NCBI GenBank assembly: GCA_030549495.1
Contig: JAUIRK010000859.1
Span: 159,001-223,000 of the forward strand
Source: Nectonema munidae
Lineage: Eukaryota > Nematomorpha > Nectonematoida > Nectonematidae
Reading direction: 5' to 3'
Length of the DNA: 64,000 bases
A program made the position numbers and the translations under genes. Within the stretch, counting starts at the first letter, position 1; every line of letters starts with the position of its first letter. Positions 23,171-35,700 of this stretch are shown one piece after another. Below the pieces are notes generated by a model. The model worked only from the letters and a program-made list of their open reading frames with translations, had not been told where the DNA came from and ran no database searches.

Positions 23171-23629
23171 TGTTGTAGTAATTCAACACTAGCTTTTAGT
23201 TGGAAAATGAAGCCAAATTCAATCAATATCCAAAGTTCAGGCTCAAGTTTTATTGCGAATAAAAGAATAAATTTGGATCTACAAAAATTTGAAATGACTG
23301 GTGAAAAATCTTATATTTATTAAAAATATAGCTTTTAACATTTATTTTCATTTAAAGTTCATATAAGTCAAAAATTTTAAAATAACATGTAGTGAATGTT
23401 GACCCCCTCACCGTAGTTTTCCTCTTCGAATCCTTAAACCACTCCCGACAGGACGCGTTTAAGTATACAAATAATTGAAGATTTAATTATAACCTGTGAA
23501 GAGTCTCACTAGGACAAATAGGATAGTATAACGCTTATTCAGACTGATTTCATCTGTTATTGTTCTGAATGATTTTTACTATTAATATTGTAGCTTCTTT
23601 ATTTATACGCATAACAACTGCTTGTTTAG

Positions 23630-24314
23630 GTAGAGGCGAGTATTCGGTACAAGAGAAATGCATTCATCACCCAGGCAAAAAAATACAACGAAGATACAAC
23701 ACTCCGATATATCTTTGCTGCAAGAGCTATCTTCCATCCTCCGTTAACGCAGGTTGTTGTGCTGCAGAAAAGCACGTTTTCAGAAACTCGAGTAGCGTGT
23801 TCGAAGGCTTCGTGAAAACATTCTCAAAGACTTCATTCTCTAGTAAAGATAGCAGTGTGTTTGCGATGGACTGTGAAATGATATACACAACTTTGGGCAT
23901 GGAACTCGCGAAAATTTGTGTGATCAATGGGCATGACTTGAGCATCGTGCTCAACAAGTTTGTCAAGCCAAAAGGAGTGATCCTCGATTACAACACGCAA
24001 TTCAGTGGCGTGCAGGAAAGAGACTTGAGTTACGGGTGCATGGAGATCAGCGATGTGCAGCGATACCTATTGAATTTGCTCAGCGACAAATCCTTCCTCA
24101 TCGGGCACAGCTTGGAAAGATACATCAAAACGTGGTAGACAGCAGTGTCCTATTTCCACACCGGCGAGGCTTTCCTTTGAAGCGCTCCCTAAAAAGCATC
24201 GTTGAAGAATACCTCAATAAGACGATACAGCGCACGGGGGCTCAAGGCCATGACTCCTTTGAGGATGCGCTCTCTACAATGCAAGTCATTAAATGGAAGC
24301 TTGAAAGAGGATAG
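23630..24314 (+). pseudogene. REXO1: REXO1-like B, exonuclease exon with deletion
   Basis: Acceptor cttgtttag. It reads from RGEYSVQEKC through Exo I and Exo II to GHSLE, then shifts frame at the 22-nt deletion near 24118. The original frame resumes and ends KWKLERG at 24314. Confidence 0.85.
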
Positions 24315-24639
24315 AATAAGCTTCATTGTCTTTCATTTAAAGTTTTAACGAATATGCAATGTATATGTGTATATCTTTTCCCATTTTTACCACTTTTTGT
24401 TTTTATGCTTTTATCAAGAAAATTGGACATACGTGTATTTGAATATAAAATGCAATATTTTAACATATCTTACTTTCTTCATAATCTAAATTTTTTGCAA
24501 TATCCCTATTACTCTATCATATTTTTGCTTAAATATACCAAAATATATTTTAATAAAATTATAAAGCACTATTTATAAAATTTGTATACCGTTAGTTCTA
24601 CACGCTCTATGAAGATGTTGATTAGCTCTAGGATACACC

Positions 24640-24785
24640 CAGTAGTGGGATTCAGCCGGTTCGTTAGAAACGTCTCACGGAATTTTGTTGATTGGGAAAT
24701 AACCAAAATTGATCAGTTTATTTGCTGACAAATTAGACTTTTTTGTAACGGAAGCGGCTGATAAAAAATTTAAATCCCACTACTG
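24640..24785. mobile_element. hAT-type MITE, 146 bp, exact 8-bp target duplication
   Basis: Ends CAGTAGTGGGATTCAGCC and the complement of CAGTAGTGGGATTTAAAT. GATACACC is repeated exactly at 24632-24639 and 24786-24793. Confidence 0.85.
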
Positions 24786-25275
24786 GATACACCCCCACCA
24801 ATCTGGTGTACCTCTCCACCTCCCCTATGTTCTTTCAAGTTAGCCTTATTTCATTACAAAAAGATAGAATATACTTTCTTCTCATGTAATATATCAGCAC
24901 ATAGTATCTGGCTTAGGTTTCCTTATGATTAAATTTATATATACATTATGAACTGATCATGGATGCTGGCATTAGGATTAGAGATCCTCCTAGGCTCAGA
25001 TTCCTCGCTACGCTACAGGTTCTAAGTATACAAATACATAACAATAAGGCGGTAAAAGAAAAAGCTCAGGATAGTAACTCTTAATGTGTGGGGAGGAGGT
25101 AGTGATGTTGGAAAATCAATAGTTAGGAAGGTTCCATATAATGATAGGTCCTCAAGAAGTTACATATAAAGGAGCTAAAAAGTAAATAATAATGGAAAAT
25201 CATGCAATTTTCTGCGTAGGAAATGGTATGCCACAAGCTGATGAATGTGAATGTTCATAGAAGAATGGAATTTAA

Positions 25276-25407
25276 CCCATTTAAGACCAAGCATGGCAAA
25301 CGATATCTAAAAAAAAACGCAGACGATTTATATTCAAAATCATTGAAAAAAGCAGACGAAGATGAAATTACTTATGTTCCATAATAGGAACATTGGTCGT
25401 AAATGGG
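25276..25407 (-). mobile_element. TTAA-type MITE, copy 2 (subfamily ATTTA)
   Basis: TTAA at 25272-25275 and 25408-25411. Ends CCCATTTAAGACC and the complement of CCCATTTACGACC. Hairpin arms ATGTTCC/GGAACAT lie at 25374-25393, 14 bp from the right end. The core reads CGTCTGC on the minus strand. Confidence 0.85.
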
Positions 25408-25478
25408 TTAAACTCGATTGCTTATGAAGGCATCGATGATCGCTGTGGAAAATTTAGCGGAGAGGGTTTTCTGTTTAA

Positions 25479-25608
25479 CCGGTTATCGACCACAGTCAAC
25501 ATGTGTCGACTTTACAAAAATATGAATCGTCTGCTTTTATCAATGCTTTTTAATACAAATTTTCGGCTTTACATTAGATATCGTCTGATTATTCTGGTCG
25601 ATAACGGA
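25479..25608 (+). mobile_element. TTAA-type MITE, copy 3 (subfamily GGTTATCG)
   Basis: TTAA at 25475-25478, then CCGGTTATCGACC. The right end is decayed (GGTCGATAACGGATT). A degenerate palindrome lies at 25495-25510. The core matches the copy at 35201. Confidence 0.8.
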
Positions 25609-26276
25609 TTGGCAGATATTTAGATAGCATCAACATATTTTTAACGAATACACCTTTCAAAAAATAGAGAAGACAGAGAGTCACTTCTAGATCTTGGGGT
25701 GCTGTCTCCAAGACTGATCCAAATTTGATTAGATTAAAATTTTTTTATATTTTTTAAATCATTACTTCTCAACACTAGGAAAGCTAACATTTTTTGTACC
25801 TAAAAAGCCATTCGTTTGTATACACACTCAAATATAAAAATTAATAAAGACAAAAATAAAACCATTTAAAAATTTTGCTATAAAATAGATGATAATCTAT
25901 ATAAATTTAATATCTATATCATAAATAGACATTGCGCCTTATTAACTTCACACTCTGGCTTTTCTAGTGTTTCACATTCTATCAATAAAAAATTGATCTA
26001 AACAATGCCTATATTTGATTTACTATTTGTTAAGTTAGACTAAGTTTCTTCGATATTCATGTGTTTAAATAATAAATTTACAAAAAAATGGGATAATATA
26101 AAAGTAATAAGTGTCAAACTTAACTACGATTGAAACATAAAAAACTTTTTAGGGCTTCTCACTTTAGAGAAAGATTGAATCTAAAAAACGAGTTGCAGAA
26201 ATCATCATAATATTTGAGTTCTACGAAAAGAATTAGATCAAGAAAAATTTTTAAGCAATTGGCAATGCCTTTTTAG

Positions 26277-26325
26277 GGGGGGAGGGGGCGTACACCGGTT
26301 CCGCCCCCTTTAAATCCGCCAGTGT
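26277..26325 (-). repeat. hAT-type terminus
   Basis: The complement begins CACTGGCGGATTTAAAGGGG, a common hAT-type end. A similar end is at about 48603-48634. The other end of the element was not found. Confidence 0.4.
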
Positions 26326-26499
26326 AAATATATATAATAAAAACATTTTTTCTTATATAAGCGAGAAATTTATTGAGTAAAAAAAGATATATCAAAACTA
26401 GTGTAAAATAACTCATTTACAGCTTAATTATAATCCCCGTTTTGATGCATGAGTGATATAAAAACTCATCACTGATTTTTAGAGTTAGCGTGGATGCGT

Positions 26500-27359
26500 T
26501 CCACTATTTTTGAAGACTTCTTAATAGGTTTTAATCAACGAATGAGGCTCGAAAATCGCAAAGTTGTGTTGCTAGTAGATCGAGATGCATGTCATCCTAA
26601 GCTTGAATTGTAAAACGTAGAACTAAAGTTTTTGCTGCCTAATACTATGGCTTGTACTTAACCTCTTGATGCAGGCATTATACCGACATTTAAAGTATTT
26701 TATCGTAAGCAAATTGTTAAACATTTTTTCGACAAATCGAGGATGAAATGCCACAAAGTTTAAACATAAGACAAGCAATAAATTTTATATCTATAACATG
26801 GAATAATGTTTCAGCTCAGATAACTCAGATATAGAAGTGAACAAAGAATATTCACCTGATCCAAAAGAAAGAGAAACAGTAGAAAAAAATTTAGAAACTT
26901 TAATGCAACAGTTGCCAGGATCTATTATGACAAGTAAAAATTATATAGAGGTTGAAAATGAAGTAGAAACAACAAGAAATTTAACAGGTGAAGAAATCGT
27001 TGAAAGTGTTGCTCCAGCTGAAGAAAGAAACGGTGGTAGTTCTTTTAGTATTGGAAATGATGAATCAAACTCTGATGCAGAGCCTCCGACATCCATTAAA
27101 GAAATGCAGTCTTATTTAAGTGGAGCAATAAAATTGTGTGAAGAAAATGAAGATTTCTCCCAATTTTTAGACGTTTCACCTTTAATTTTAAATCAAGTGA
27201 ATAAAAAAAGTGAAAAAAGAATGAAACAAGTTAGTATAGAGAAGTTTTTAGTATAAATTTCAATAAAATTTTCAAATGTTTTCAAATTTTGAATGTAAAA
27301 TTTTTTAATTCGACTTCACTAATGTTATAACCATAGATGTTGGATTAACCAAGCATCAC
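26500..27359 (+). mobile_element. pogo/Tigger transposase remnant, 3' half
   Basis: Pieces of a DDE_1 domain are in order: AWMRSTIFEDFLIGFNQRM, VVLLVDRDACHPKLEL (second catalytic Asp), NVELKFLLPNTMACT, PLDAGIIPTFKVFYRKQIVK, then a C-terminal tail at 26837-27256 ending VSIEKFLV. Stops separate the earlier parts. A likely terminal repeat, the complement of CAGTGATGCTTGGTTAATCC, ends at about 27355 and is followed by TA. The 5' half and 5' end are missing. Confidence 0.8.
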
Positions 27360-28273
27360 TGTATTAAAACAACGGCAAATTTTATAATGAAATTTTTATC
27401 TAATTATAAATAAATCTATAATGATTCTAATCAAAAACTTGAGAGAATTTTTTTGGAAAAACTGAATTTCAGCCATAAATCAAAAATTAGATTGACAACT
27501 TACACGTAAGGCTTAGTCCTGAAATGAAATCAGCATGATCATTTTAATTTTAGTACAAATTAGTACATTTTATTTGACTGATATTTTTGAAAAAAAATTT
27601 CAAGGACAAAGTACAAATTTCTTTCAGACATTTTCACAACGTAATTTTGAAAAATTATTCGAGAAAAAATACCAAAATACTAGATTTAATATAAAGGGGT
27701 ATATTTTTTCTTATTTTGAATAATATTTTTCCACACAATTTTCAGCAATCAGCAGGGCATTAAATGAAAATCCAAGTTGGAATCATCTTGAGGATGCTGC
27801 TAGGGATTTTAGGAAACAGGAAATTTGAAGATCTCTAATTCAGAGATTAAGAATATTTTAGTTAGGGAGGGAAGCTCAAAAATCTCTCCTTCGTCACTGA
27901 TAGTTAAGTAAGACCCAAAATTGGATGGAAGTAGTTATACGTAGATATTGAAAAGGATATCTTCTCCGTGTAGTGATGGAGAGAATAGTATGATTTCAAA
28001 ATATAAAATAAGTTTACAAAATGAGTAATTTTCAATTCTGTTTACATCCCCAAGTGTGTTATTGTCAACCCTATCGTAAGGTAAAAACACCGTTAAACTC
28101 AAATCTATTTAAATTATGGAAAAAAATCTATTTAAATTATTGAAAAAAGCGATAAGCAGGGCAAAAAAAAAATTTTTTCTGCAAATAACTATAATTACAA
28201 ATTTTAAAACAACCTAAGCAAAAAACTTATGTCAGTAAAGGGTAAAAAAAATCTTTTCAGAGTTCGTCTAAAC

Positions 28274-30530
28274 CAGTGTTTCCCAAACTTTTTCAGACCA
28301 ACGCCCACCAAAGTTTCAAAAACTTTTCTAACACCCCCAATAAAAAATTGATACACAATTACATAAAAATGTTTTATTTATTTAAAAAGTTAGATATATG
28401 TTTTTTTTACTTTTTCCATGCGATGGATGAGTTTGATGTTTATTTGCTCAGGCTTCTATATTTGGTTCTATGCTGCTGAGAAGGAGTCGTAAGTCGCCTC
28501 TGTTTGCGATTTGCAAACGATTTCTTTGACTGCTAAGAAGCTCTGTTATAACACTAAAACTGCTTTCATCCTTATACGTAGTAGGAAAAGTAATGAAAAA
28601 AACTTAATTTTTCCCATAATTTCGGAAATTTTTCAGTAATGCAAAGTTGAATCCAAAAGGTTTGATATGATTGTTTGAAGAGAAGCTTCAACTTGAAGTC
28701 ATTTTTTAAGAGAATGAATTTTCAAAATTAGTTTCATCTGTTGTATCATAAAGAAAAGGATTCATGAGCCAGTCAGGTATTGTCAAATTAATAAGATAAT
28801 CACAATAACAAGTAAATCATCTAGTGTAGCATAATCAAACGTCAAGTCTTTTTTGAGCATATTCAAATTTGAAAATTTGGAAAGCTCTCCACGACCAATA
28901 TTTTGTCTGAAAAGTGAGAGTTTTTCAATGAATGCACAAATAACAGATTTTGTCTTGATGAGGTTTACCTCAGATCCTTGCAGTTGCAGATTTAGTTCGT
29001 TAAATATGGTGAACAGATGTCAAGTAGGCCAAATCTCTTTTGTAAGATATGAGCTAATCGCTTAGAAAAGCACATTTATTTTCTCTGAGTAGTTATGATG
29101 GTGTCAAATAGAGAGTAAAATGGCTTCAAAGAATTTCCTCTTGATAACCACCGTACTTCGGTGTGTAAAAGCAAGCGATCAAATTCTTCATTGTTGTCTT
29201 TGCAGGGTGCAAGCGATGAATAACACAGTCAAACGTGAGACAATTGGGAACATGTTTTTTAAAAAAGCAAGGAAACCTTTTGCCTTCCCATTAAGGCTGG
29301 AGCTCCATCAGTTGAACAAGCAACGATATTACTCAAAAGAATTTCCTTCTCTTTGAAAAACGCATAAACTTTATTGAAAATTGGTTCGCCTTTAGTGTTA
29401 GTTTCAAGTTCATCAGCAAAAAAAACTCTTGTAAAACTTTTTCATCTTTAATGAAACGGACATACACCAAAAGCAATGCTTCATTACCTCGAAGAATAGA
29501 TTCGTCCAACTGCAAACGGAAGTGTTGACTTTTGAGCGTCTCATATAGAGTTTCTTCAATATTGCACGCCATCTCATCAATTCTTCTTTGTACTGAATTA
29601 TTACTAAGTGGAATTGAATTCAAAATAGTTTTGGGAAAAGGATGATGCACTACAGTACTAAGAACTTCTTCTATAGCTGGTAAAATAAGTTGTTCTCCAA
29701 TTGTGTGATGTTTCCCTGATTTAGCAATCAATTTTGAAATGCTGTATGAACAAACAAGGCCAACATCACGCTTTTGTGATTGATTTGTGATAAACGATGA
29801 AATTAGATTCCACCTATTAAATTTATCACGTAAGTTTTTGAAATATGAAATTTTTTCATTTGCTTTGTTTGAATGCATTTTGTTTAAATGTTGGGAAAGC
29901 CTGGATGGTTTCATTGCTTCATTTGAAAATACTTAAAAAATGGAATAAACCCAAACTTAGGATACTCAACGTTATACTGTTGACACTTTTTCTTTGAACT
30001 TTCTGCCATTTTCAAAATGAGAAAAACAAAGTTATAGCTTTGAATAAAGCAAATAGATTAATACAAAAGAAGTAAAAAATTGATGAATGATTAGAGCTCA
30101 AACATGGTTGCTCTTTAATTAATCATGCTTTTTAACATCAATCACACAGAAAATACTTTGTTTTAGCTTTCAATAGAGCAATGCAGTTCATGAGTAATTT
30201 GCTTTGACGTCTGTATCTCTGAATAATGTGCAAGCTATGTGCACGTGAGGCGAATAAAAAGGTCAGAGAAAAATATCAGAAACATGTGGCGAGGAGTACA
30301 CAGCATACATAAGCTTTTGTGAAAGCTCTTCTATTTACACGTGTTGAATGTATTATTCCGAGTTATCACGAGTTTCAATGTTCTCGTGAGCTAAAAATAA
30401 TTATATGGAAAATTTTACAGCGCTCCTTTGCGCGACTCTAACGTCCCCTATCTCGAGCAAAACATTTGACGCTCCTTGTGTCTTGATAACGCCCCCTAGG
30501 GGGCGCTACCGTCCACTTTGGGAAACACTG
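28274..30530 (-). mobile_element. Full-length but dead hAT transposon, 2257 bp
   Basis: Ends CAGTGTTTCCCAAACTTTTT and the complement of CAGTGTTTCCCAAAGTGGAC. The 8-bp flanks GTCTAAAC and GTCCAAAC differ at one base. The minus-strand transposase starts at about 30010 (MAESSKKKCQQYN). The BED finger is lost to a deletion near 29930. It resumes with FSNEAMKPSRLSQHLNKMHS, and 29914-29333 is open (HTIGEQLILPAIEEV, LSNNSVQRRIDEMA, FRLQLDES). Further C-terminal pieces in changing frames reach 28430 (LLHTEVRWLSRGNSL; RNRLQIANRGDLRLL-like). Class: ZBED/SCAND3-like. It lies between REXO1-like gene B and the 3' end of TRMT1. Confidence 0.88.
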
Positions 30531-30736
30531 GTCCAAACAAACAAAAAAAATAGAGTTTATATTTCTTTTCAAAGACAAATTATTTTAATTTATAAAAGTA
30601 TCAACTCAGTAATAATAGTTAAACAATAATAAAATTTTCACAGTAAAATCGAACAAATTTAAAAAGACAATAAAATGCTTAGCGAAACCCTTTTTTAAAA
30701 TTCAAAACAAAGAAGCAAAAAAAGACTGTTAACAAG

Positions 30737-30742
30737 TTTATT
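30737..30742 (-). terminator. TRMT1: Polyadenylation signal of TRMT1
   Basis: AATAAA on the minus strand, 18 bp beyond the TRMT1 stop codon. Confidence 0.7.
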
Positions 30743-30759
30743 GAAAACACTACATAAAA

Positions 30760-30984
30760 TTAATGCAATACTTTTCTTTTTTCTTGTTTTACCTCGCAAA
30801 TCGCTTTTGGACCCCAATTAGCTGGCAAAGTTGGAAATCGAGATATGCCTTCTTTTCGAGACATTGAAAGAGCATTGGCGTTGAAGGTTAAATCAGGAAT
30901 AAATTCGATTTCTTTAGACATGATTTTGGCAAGCAATGAATCCCCAGCAACGTTGGATAAATTTTCTTCATGTTTGGATTTAAG
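30760..30984 (-). CDS. TRMT1: TRMT1 last exon
   Basis: Acceptor aaaattag. 74 codons and a stop; contains MSRKEGISRFPTLPANWGPK and ends EKRKVLH. Confidence 0.88.
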   Translation of the reverse strand, partial: LKSKHEENLSNVAGDSLLAKIMSKEIEFIPDLTFNANALSMSRKEGISRFPTLPANWGPKAICEVKQEKRKVLH

Positions 30985-32744
30985 CTAATTTTAAAGATTA
31001 CAGTAAAAGTAAAAAAACAATGTGAATTTATGGCTTAATTTCACTCCAACTGCTGGCCTTCTCTAACATACAAATAAGCGATAATATAGGAATGTGTTGA
31101 TACGTGTTTGAAAATATCCCATAGGACCTTTGCAGGAGCATTTGTTTTGATGGCTGTGCTACACGTGTGAGATGTCGAAGCTTCATATCCTTGGCTAACG
31201 AGAGCGGAAAACACCGAAATCAACTTCGGCATTTCGGGTAAGTGCAACACACTGCACAACTTGTCAAAGGAATACGACAAAGGACTGTCCTGAACTTCCT
31301 AAAGTTTGAATAATTGAGACTTTAGACATTTTGAAAGGTATTTGACAGCTACAAACTTTAGACCTTTCAATTTGTGTGGCGGAAAAGGCAAGAAGAATTC
31401 AGTATGCGGTAGGATGCGACCAAAAAAATTTTATAAACCAAAATACATCATAAGGTCCTTTTTTCTTTATATAGATAATTTAGAAATTGTCCCAAAAGTA
31501 TCGGGCTTATAATCTACTTTCTTCAGCTACGCATTAAAATTAGATTTTTAAATTTCTTTTTTTCTCTGAAGGTAATTTCGGAAATTATCTTTATAAAGAA
31601 AAACCGACTTTATCGTGTATTTTTCTTCATAGAAATTTTTAATTAATTTTGAAAAATACTAATTTATTAGAAGGTTATTTAAGAAATCAATTTACAACCC
31701 TGAAATTTTTAGTGCAAGCAAATATACTATTATTTAAAGCTTTTGGCGTTTTAAGGTTGACGCCGACTCTTTGGGAACAATAACCATTTATTTTTTTGTC
31801 CTGATATTTTATTTTCTAAATCATTCAGAAACGTATCATCCATTTGGTTTTGTAAGAAAAATTTTCTTTAAATTTAAAAACTTTTTTTCCAATTTTGGTG
31901 ATTCATTTTCTGCTCACCGAATTCATTCAGTCATTTTCATTGTTGTCAAAAACATTGTTGTCTTCAAAATGATGGTTTTTACTATCAAAGAAGATAATAA
32001 TCAATGAGCCATTGTATGTAATGATTTAAATGTTAACATTTTATAAATTAGGTTAAATAATAACAAGTTAAATCTAGCATAATATAAAATTACGAAATAA
32101 TAAAAAACTTAACTTTTCAAAAAATAAATTATAGAGTAAAAAAATAGGTTTAACAGGAGATAATAAGGTATAAAAGTTATTAATTATAGCGAAATATATA
32201 AAGTGGTAGAAACAGGGCCGGATTAGCCTATACGCCATGGCGTAGGGCCCAAAGATATGGGGGCCCGAAAATTCTGGTATACATTATATTTTAAAATAGT
32301 GATAATAATTTGCAAAGTCGTGTGCAGCACGGCCGTGTGAAAGAAAGGAAGCCAATTTTACAAATACGTTTCTTTACCTTTATGGTAAAATAAGATGAGG
32401 ATTTTTTATATTTTTCGTATCAATAAATAAGTTACATATCATTAAAAATTTATTAACCTATATTTTGTATCATTCAAGTAGTAATTCCTCAAAGCTTCTT
32501 TTGTACGCAAAATGGCCTAGAATTTTTTGTGGCGTAGGGCCCGATGAGATCTTAATCCGGCCATGGGTAGAAATTATTTAACGAAGAATTTACCATTCCA
32601 CAAATTTACCGTGGACAAGTTTACACTGAATAAAAGAAAAGTCGGACAGAAAGAAAGATAATAAATATATGGCTGAGGGTTCGCTGCGTTTACTGTCTAA
32701 ACCAGGGGTCCCCAAATTGAAGTCAGTTAATTAGATAGAGGTTG

Positions 32745-32775
<31 letters not shown>

Positions 32776-35700
32776 AGAGAGGGGGGTCGGTTATGTTATG
32801 GAGAATAAATTAAATTTATAGGCAGGAAAAAATCAATGCTCTTTATATTAGTATATAAACAAAAGGGAACAACAATATTATTTTATATACTATTAGGTGA
32901 ATTTTGATATATTATTGCTGATCACCAGGCATGCATAAATGATTTCATATTTTTATCAAAGTTGTCTGGGGTGGAGGAGAAAGCAAATAATCTATGAAGG
33001 AGGCGACGGGTAAAAAAGTTTGAGGAACCATGGTCTAAGCCCTAGCTACAAATAATAACAAACGCATTACTATTTATTATATATACGCGCGAGCATCGTT
33101 AGAATGCGAATATCGAGGTTCAGGGAGTGTGGTCGCAAGAGTTCATCGGTCCTGGAGTGGGTGATAAATAACCTACTTGACAGAGAAGTAGCATTTAGGC
33201 AAATTATCCAATCACATTCTGACAAACTTTTAAAATGTATTTATTATTTTTTCGCTTTATGTACATTGTACATACTTTTGAACAGTGTTCTCAAACTTTT
33301 CCTACCCCACGCCCACTTAGAAGAGATTTTTGAAGAAATGCCCTAGACGGCATTATTCCAAGAAATCGATTTTGTTTCGGAATAAAAAAAATGCGTAGAC
33401 TTCCATGTGATCCTTAAGTTTGCTGCTTATCCTCTAAATTTAAATGTTCGGTGCGTTATTGCTGAAATTGATTCTGGTATCACCACTCTTACACATATAC
33501 CTATACACTTTCTTTCATAACGTAAAATTTATTTGTAGCATCGAATCCATTTTCTATCATGGAATCTGTGGGAAAGATTAAAAATATTCTAGTTACTTCT
33601 CAATAGACGAAAGAAAATTTAAACCTTTTTTGATATCCAAAATTCATAGCTACTTTTATAAGTTATTTTACAGAGTAGAAATATCATATAGAGTATACAA
33701 AAGATTTCTTAATTGAATATTATTCAGAGATGTTTATAAAAAAAAGTCTAAGCAACTAATTTAGAAATAATTACTTCGCCAGCCATCGTTAAAATGCCCT
33801 TTATTCGGATATGAGTTTTAAATTCACACTTTTTTTCTTGAAGAAATTGAATCACGCTGGATATGAAGGACTTATCATGAATTTCATTGGAATATATAGG
33901 TCCGCACAACTAAAAATAAATTGTAAAATTTTATTATACTTGACAAAATTGCGGGAAAAAACTGGGCTATAGTAAAACTCGCTTTCTACAAACGTAATCC
34001 CAGTTCCTTCCAAAGTTCGATTTAACGCGATTTTGAACACCCCCTCTCTAATTTAAGCCATTAGATTCATCCCTGTTGGGGTAGAATTGTGATCGCGTTT
34101 TGCAAAACAATAAAGTGAATTAGAAGAGCTGACTTTGTAGTTATTCTCAAAAAATATTTATTTTGATCAGAAACCATTTTGCGACCCACTCAAAATTTTA
34201 AGCTCTGAATGACTCAACGCTAAAAATTTGGTGATTATGACAACTTTAAGACTTTCATTCATGCGTTTTGACTTCAGTACACAGCGGAATAATCTTAGAA
34301 CGAACTTCACGAATAATTGGAAAAACAATTTCGACTATAGAAGAGTTTTACAGAGAAACAACTTGAATGTTGGCACACTGAGATAATATGTTAGCCGTGC
34401 ATATGTTTCGAAAGCAATATGAACGTCTCTTTGTACCACTCATGCTTTTGAGTGTAACATAATCTCTTTACGAAAGTTGTAAAGTCAAACGTAGTATTCT
34501 AATGTCTTATACACACACAAAATTAACGGTAAATTCGGTAGGTTGACGAACATAATAATAATAACTGAACGTGTGTATATTTGATTATCATCTTGTGTCT
34601 GGTTCGTGTTTGATGCAACTTATCGTTTCGTTGAATCAATCTTGCTGAAAGTTAGAAATAGCGAAACCTCCAACTTTGCATATCTGATGTCGATATTCAC
34701 AGTTGTTGTAAACGAGTGTTCGAACTAAATGATTTGGCAGCAATGCGCTCTTACTGTATATGCCGTCGTAAATTCTGTGAAAGAAGTACGAGTACTTTAA
34801 AAAATTTATAAATAAGCGTAGTGAATGAAAGTTACGCTTTTAATCAAAACTTTTTTCCATATTAAGTTTTTAAGATAAACTCAACATTTCGCATGGTGAA
34901 CTACGAATTTCTTCCTTCAGCATAAAACAGCACATGAAGGTACAAGAGAATCAGAGAAAAATAAAATATAATATATGCGGATATAGCTAAAATTAGTTTT
35001 TCTCAACCTTGGTCGACTACGTTTTTGAATAGGTGGACCAGAGATAAACATATGTTTGGCTATTAACCCGTTAACGTCAATGTCGACTATAGTCGACTTT
35101 ACAAAAATAAAATCGTCTGCGTTTATCAAAGCTCTTTAATACAAATCTTCTGCTTTACATTAGATATCGTCTGATTATTCTGGTCGTTAACGGGTTATAA
35201 CCGGTTATCGACCACAGTCGACATATGTCGACTTTACAAAAATATGAATCGTCTGCTTTTATAAATGCTTTTTAATACAAATCTTCTGCTTTACATTAGA
35301 TATCGTCTGCTTATTCTGGCCGATAACCGGTTAATATGACTGTTATTAATAACCTAGGCAACATATGCACCGTTTATACCAATAAATTTACATAATTACA
35401 AAAAGCAAGCTTACCCTCCCAAGAAATCTATATATGTGATTGTGTATGTGTGTCTCTGAAGATTTGTTTTGGTTTTTAAAGTGTATTTGTGTTTGCGTGC
35501 TTGAGGGCTTATAATAAGATACATTAAAATTCTTATATTTAAAATACTTTGAGATCAAAAGGTAAGGGTAAAGGTACACCATAGGGTATTTTCATCGGTT
35601 CTCGTACATTAGGGGCATTTCACTCATCATGTCCGTTTGCAGCAATTTATTCTTAAGCCCAAACATGGCAGCAAAAGCGTAAACAATAAAGAAGTCACCA

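Larger units (their letters stand above)
17437..24314 (+). pseudogene. REXO1: REXO1-like RNA exonuclease, gene B, with 22-nt deletion in Exo III
   Basis: Exons 17437-17578, 19826-19938 and 23630-24314 have the same phases as gene A. The first gives TELYNRLQKY...KKNGFPFPLN. The second gives QKCDRCDAIFKIN (zinc Cys pair). The third gives the remaining Cys residues, MDCEMIYTT (Exo I), NTQFSGV (Exo II), GHSLE, and, in another frame, IHQNVVDSSVLFPHRRG to GHDSFEDALSTM. Relative to gene A, 22 nt are missing just after GHSLE. They would encode about seven residues including the Exo III Asp. The remaining exon length (685) plus 22 gives an exact open frame, so this is the only lesion. The present frame stops at 24136-24138. 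Gene B is thus a young pseudogene, an allele, or an assembly fault; gene A is the intact paralogue. Confidence 0.85.

Noticed and set aside
26837-27256. 139-codon acidic frame as an independent gene
   Set aside because: It is the C-terminal tail of the pogo/Tigger transposase whose DDE pieces lie directly upstream.
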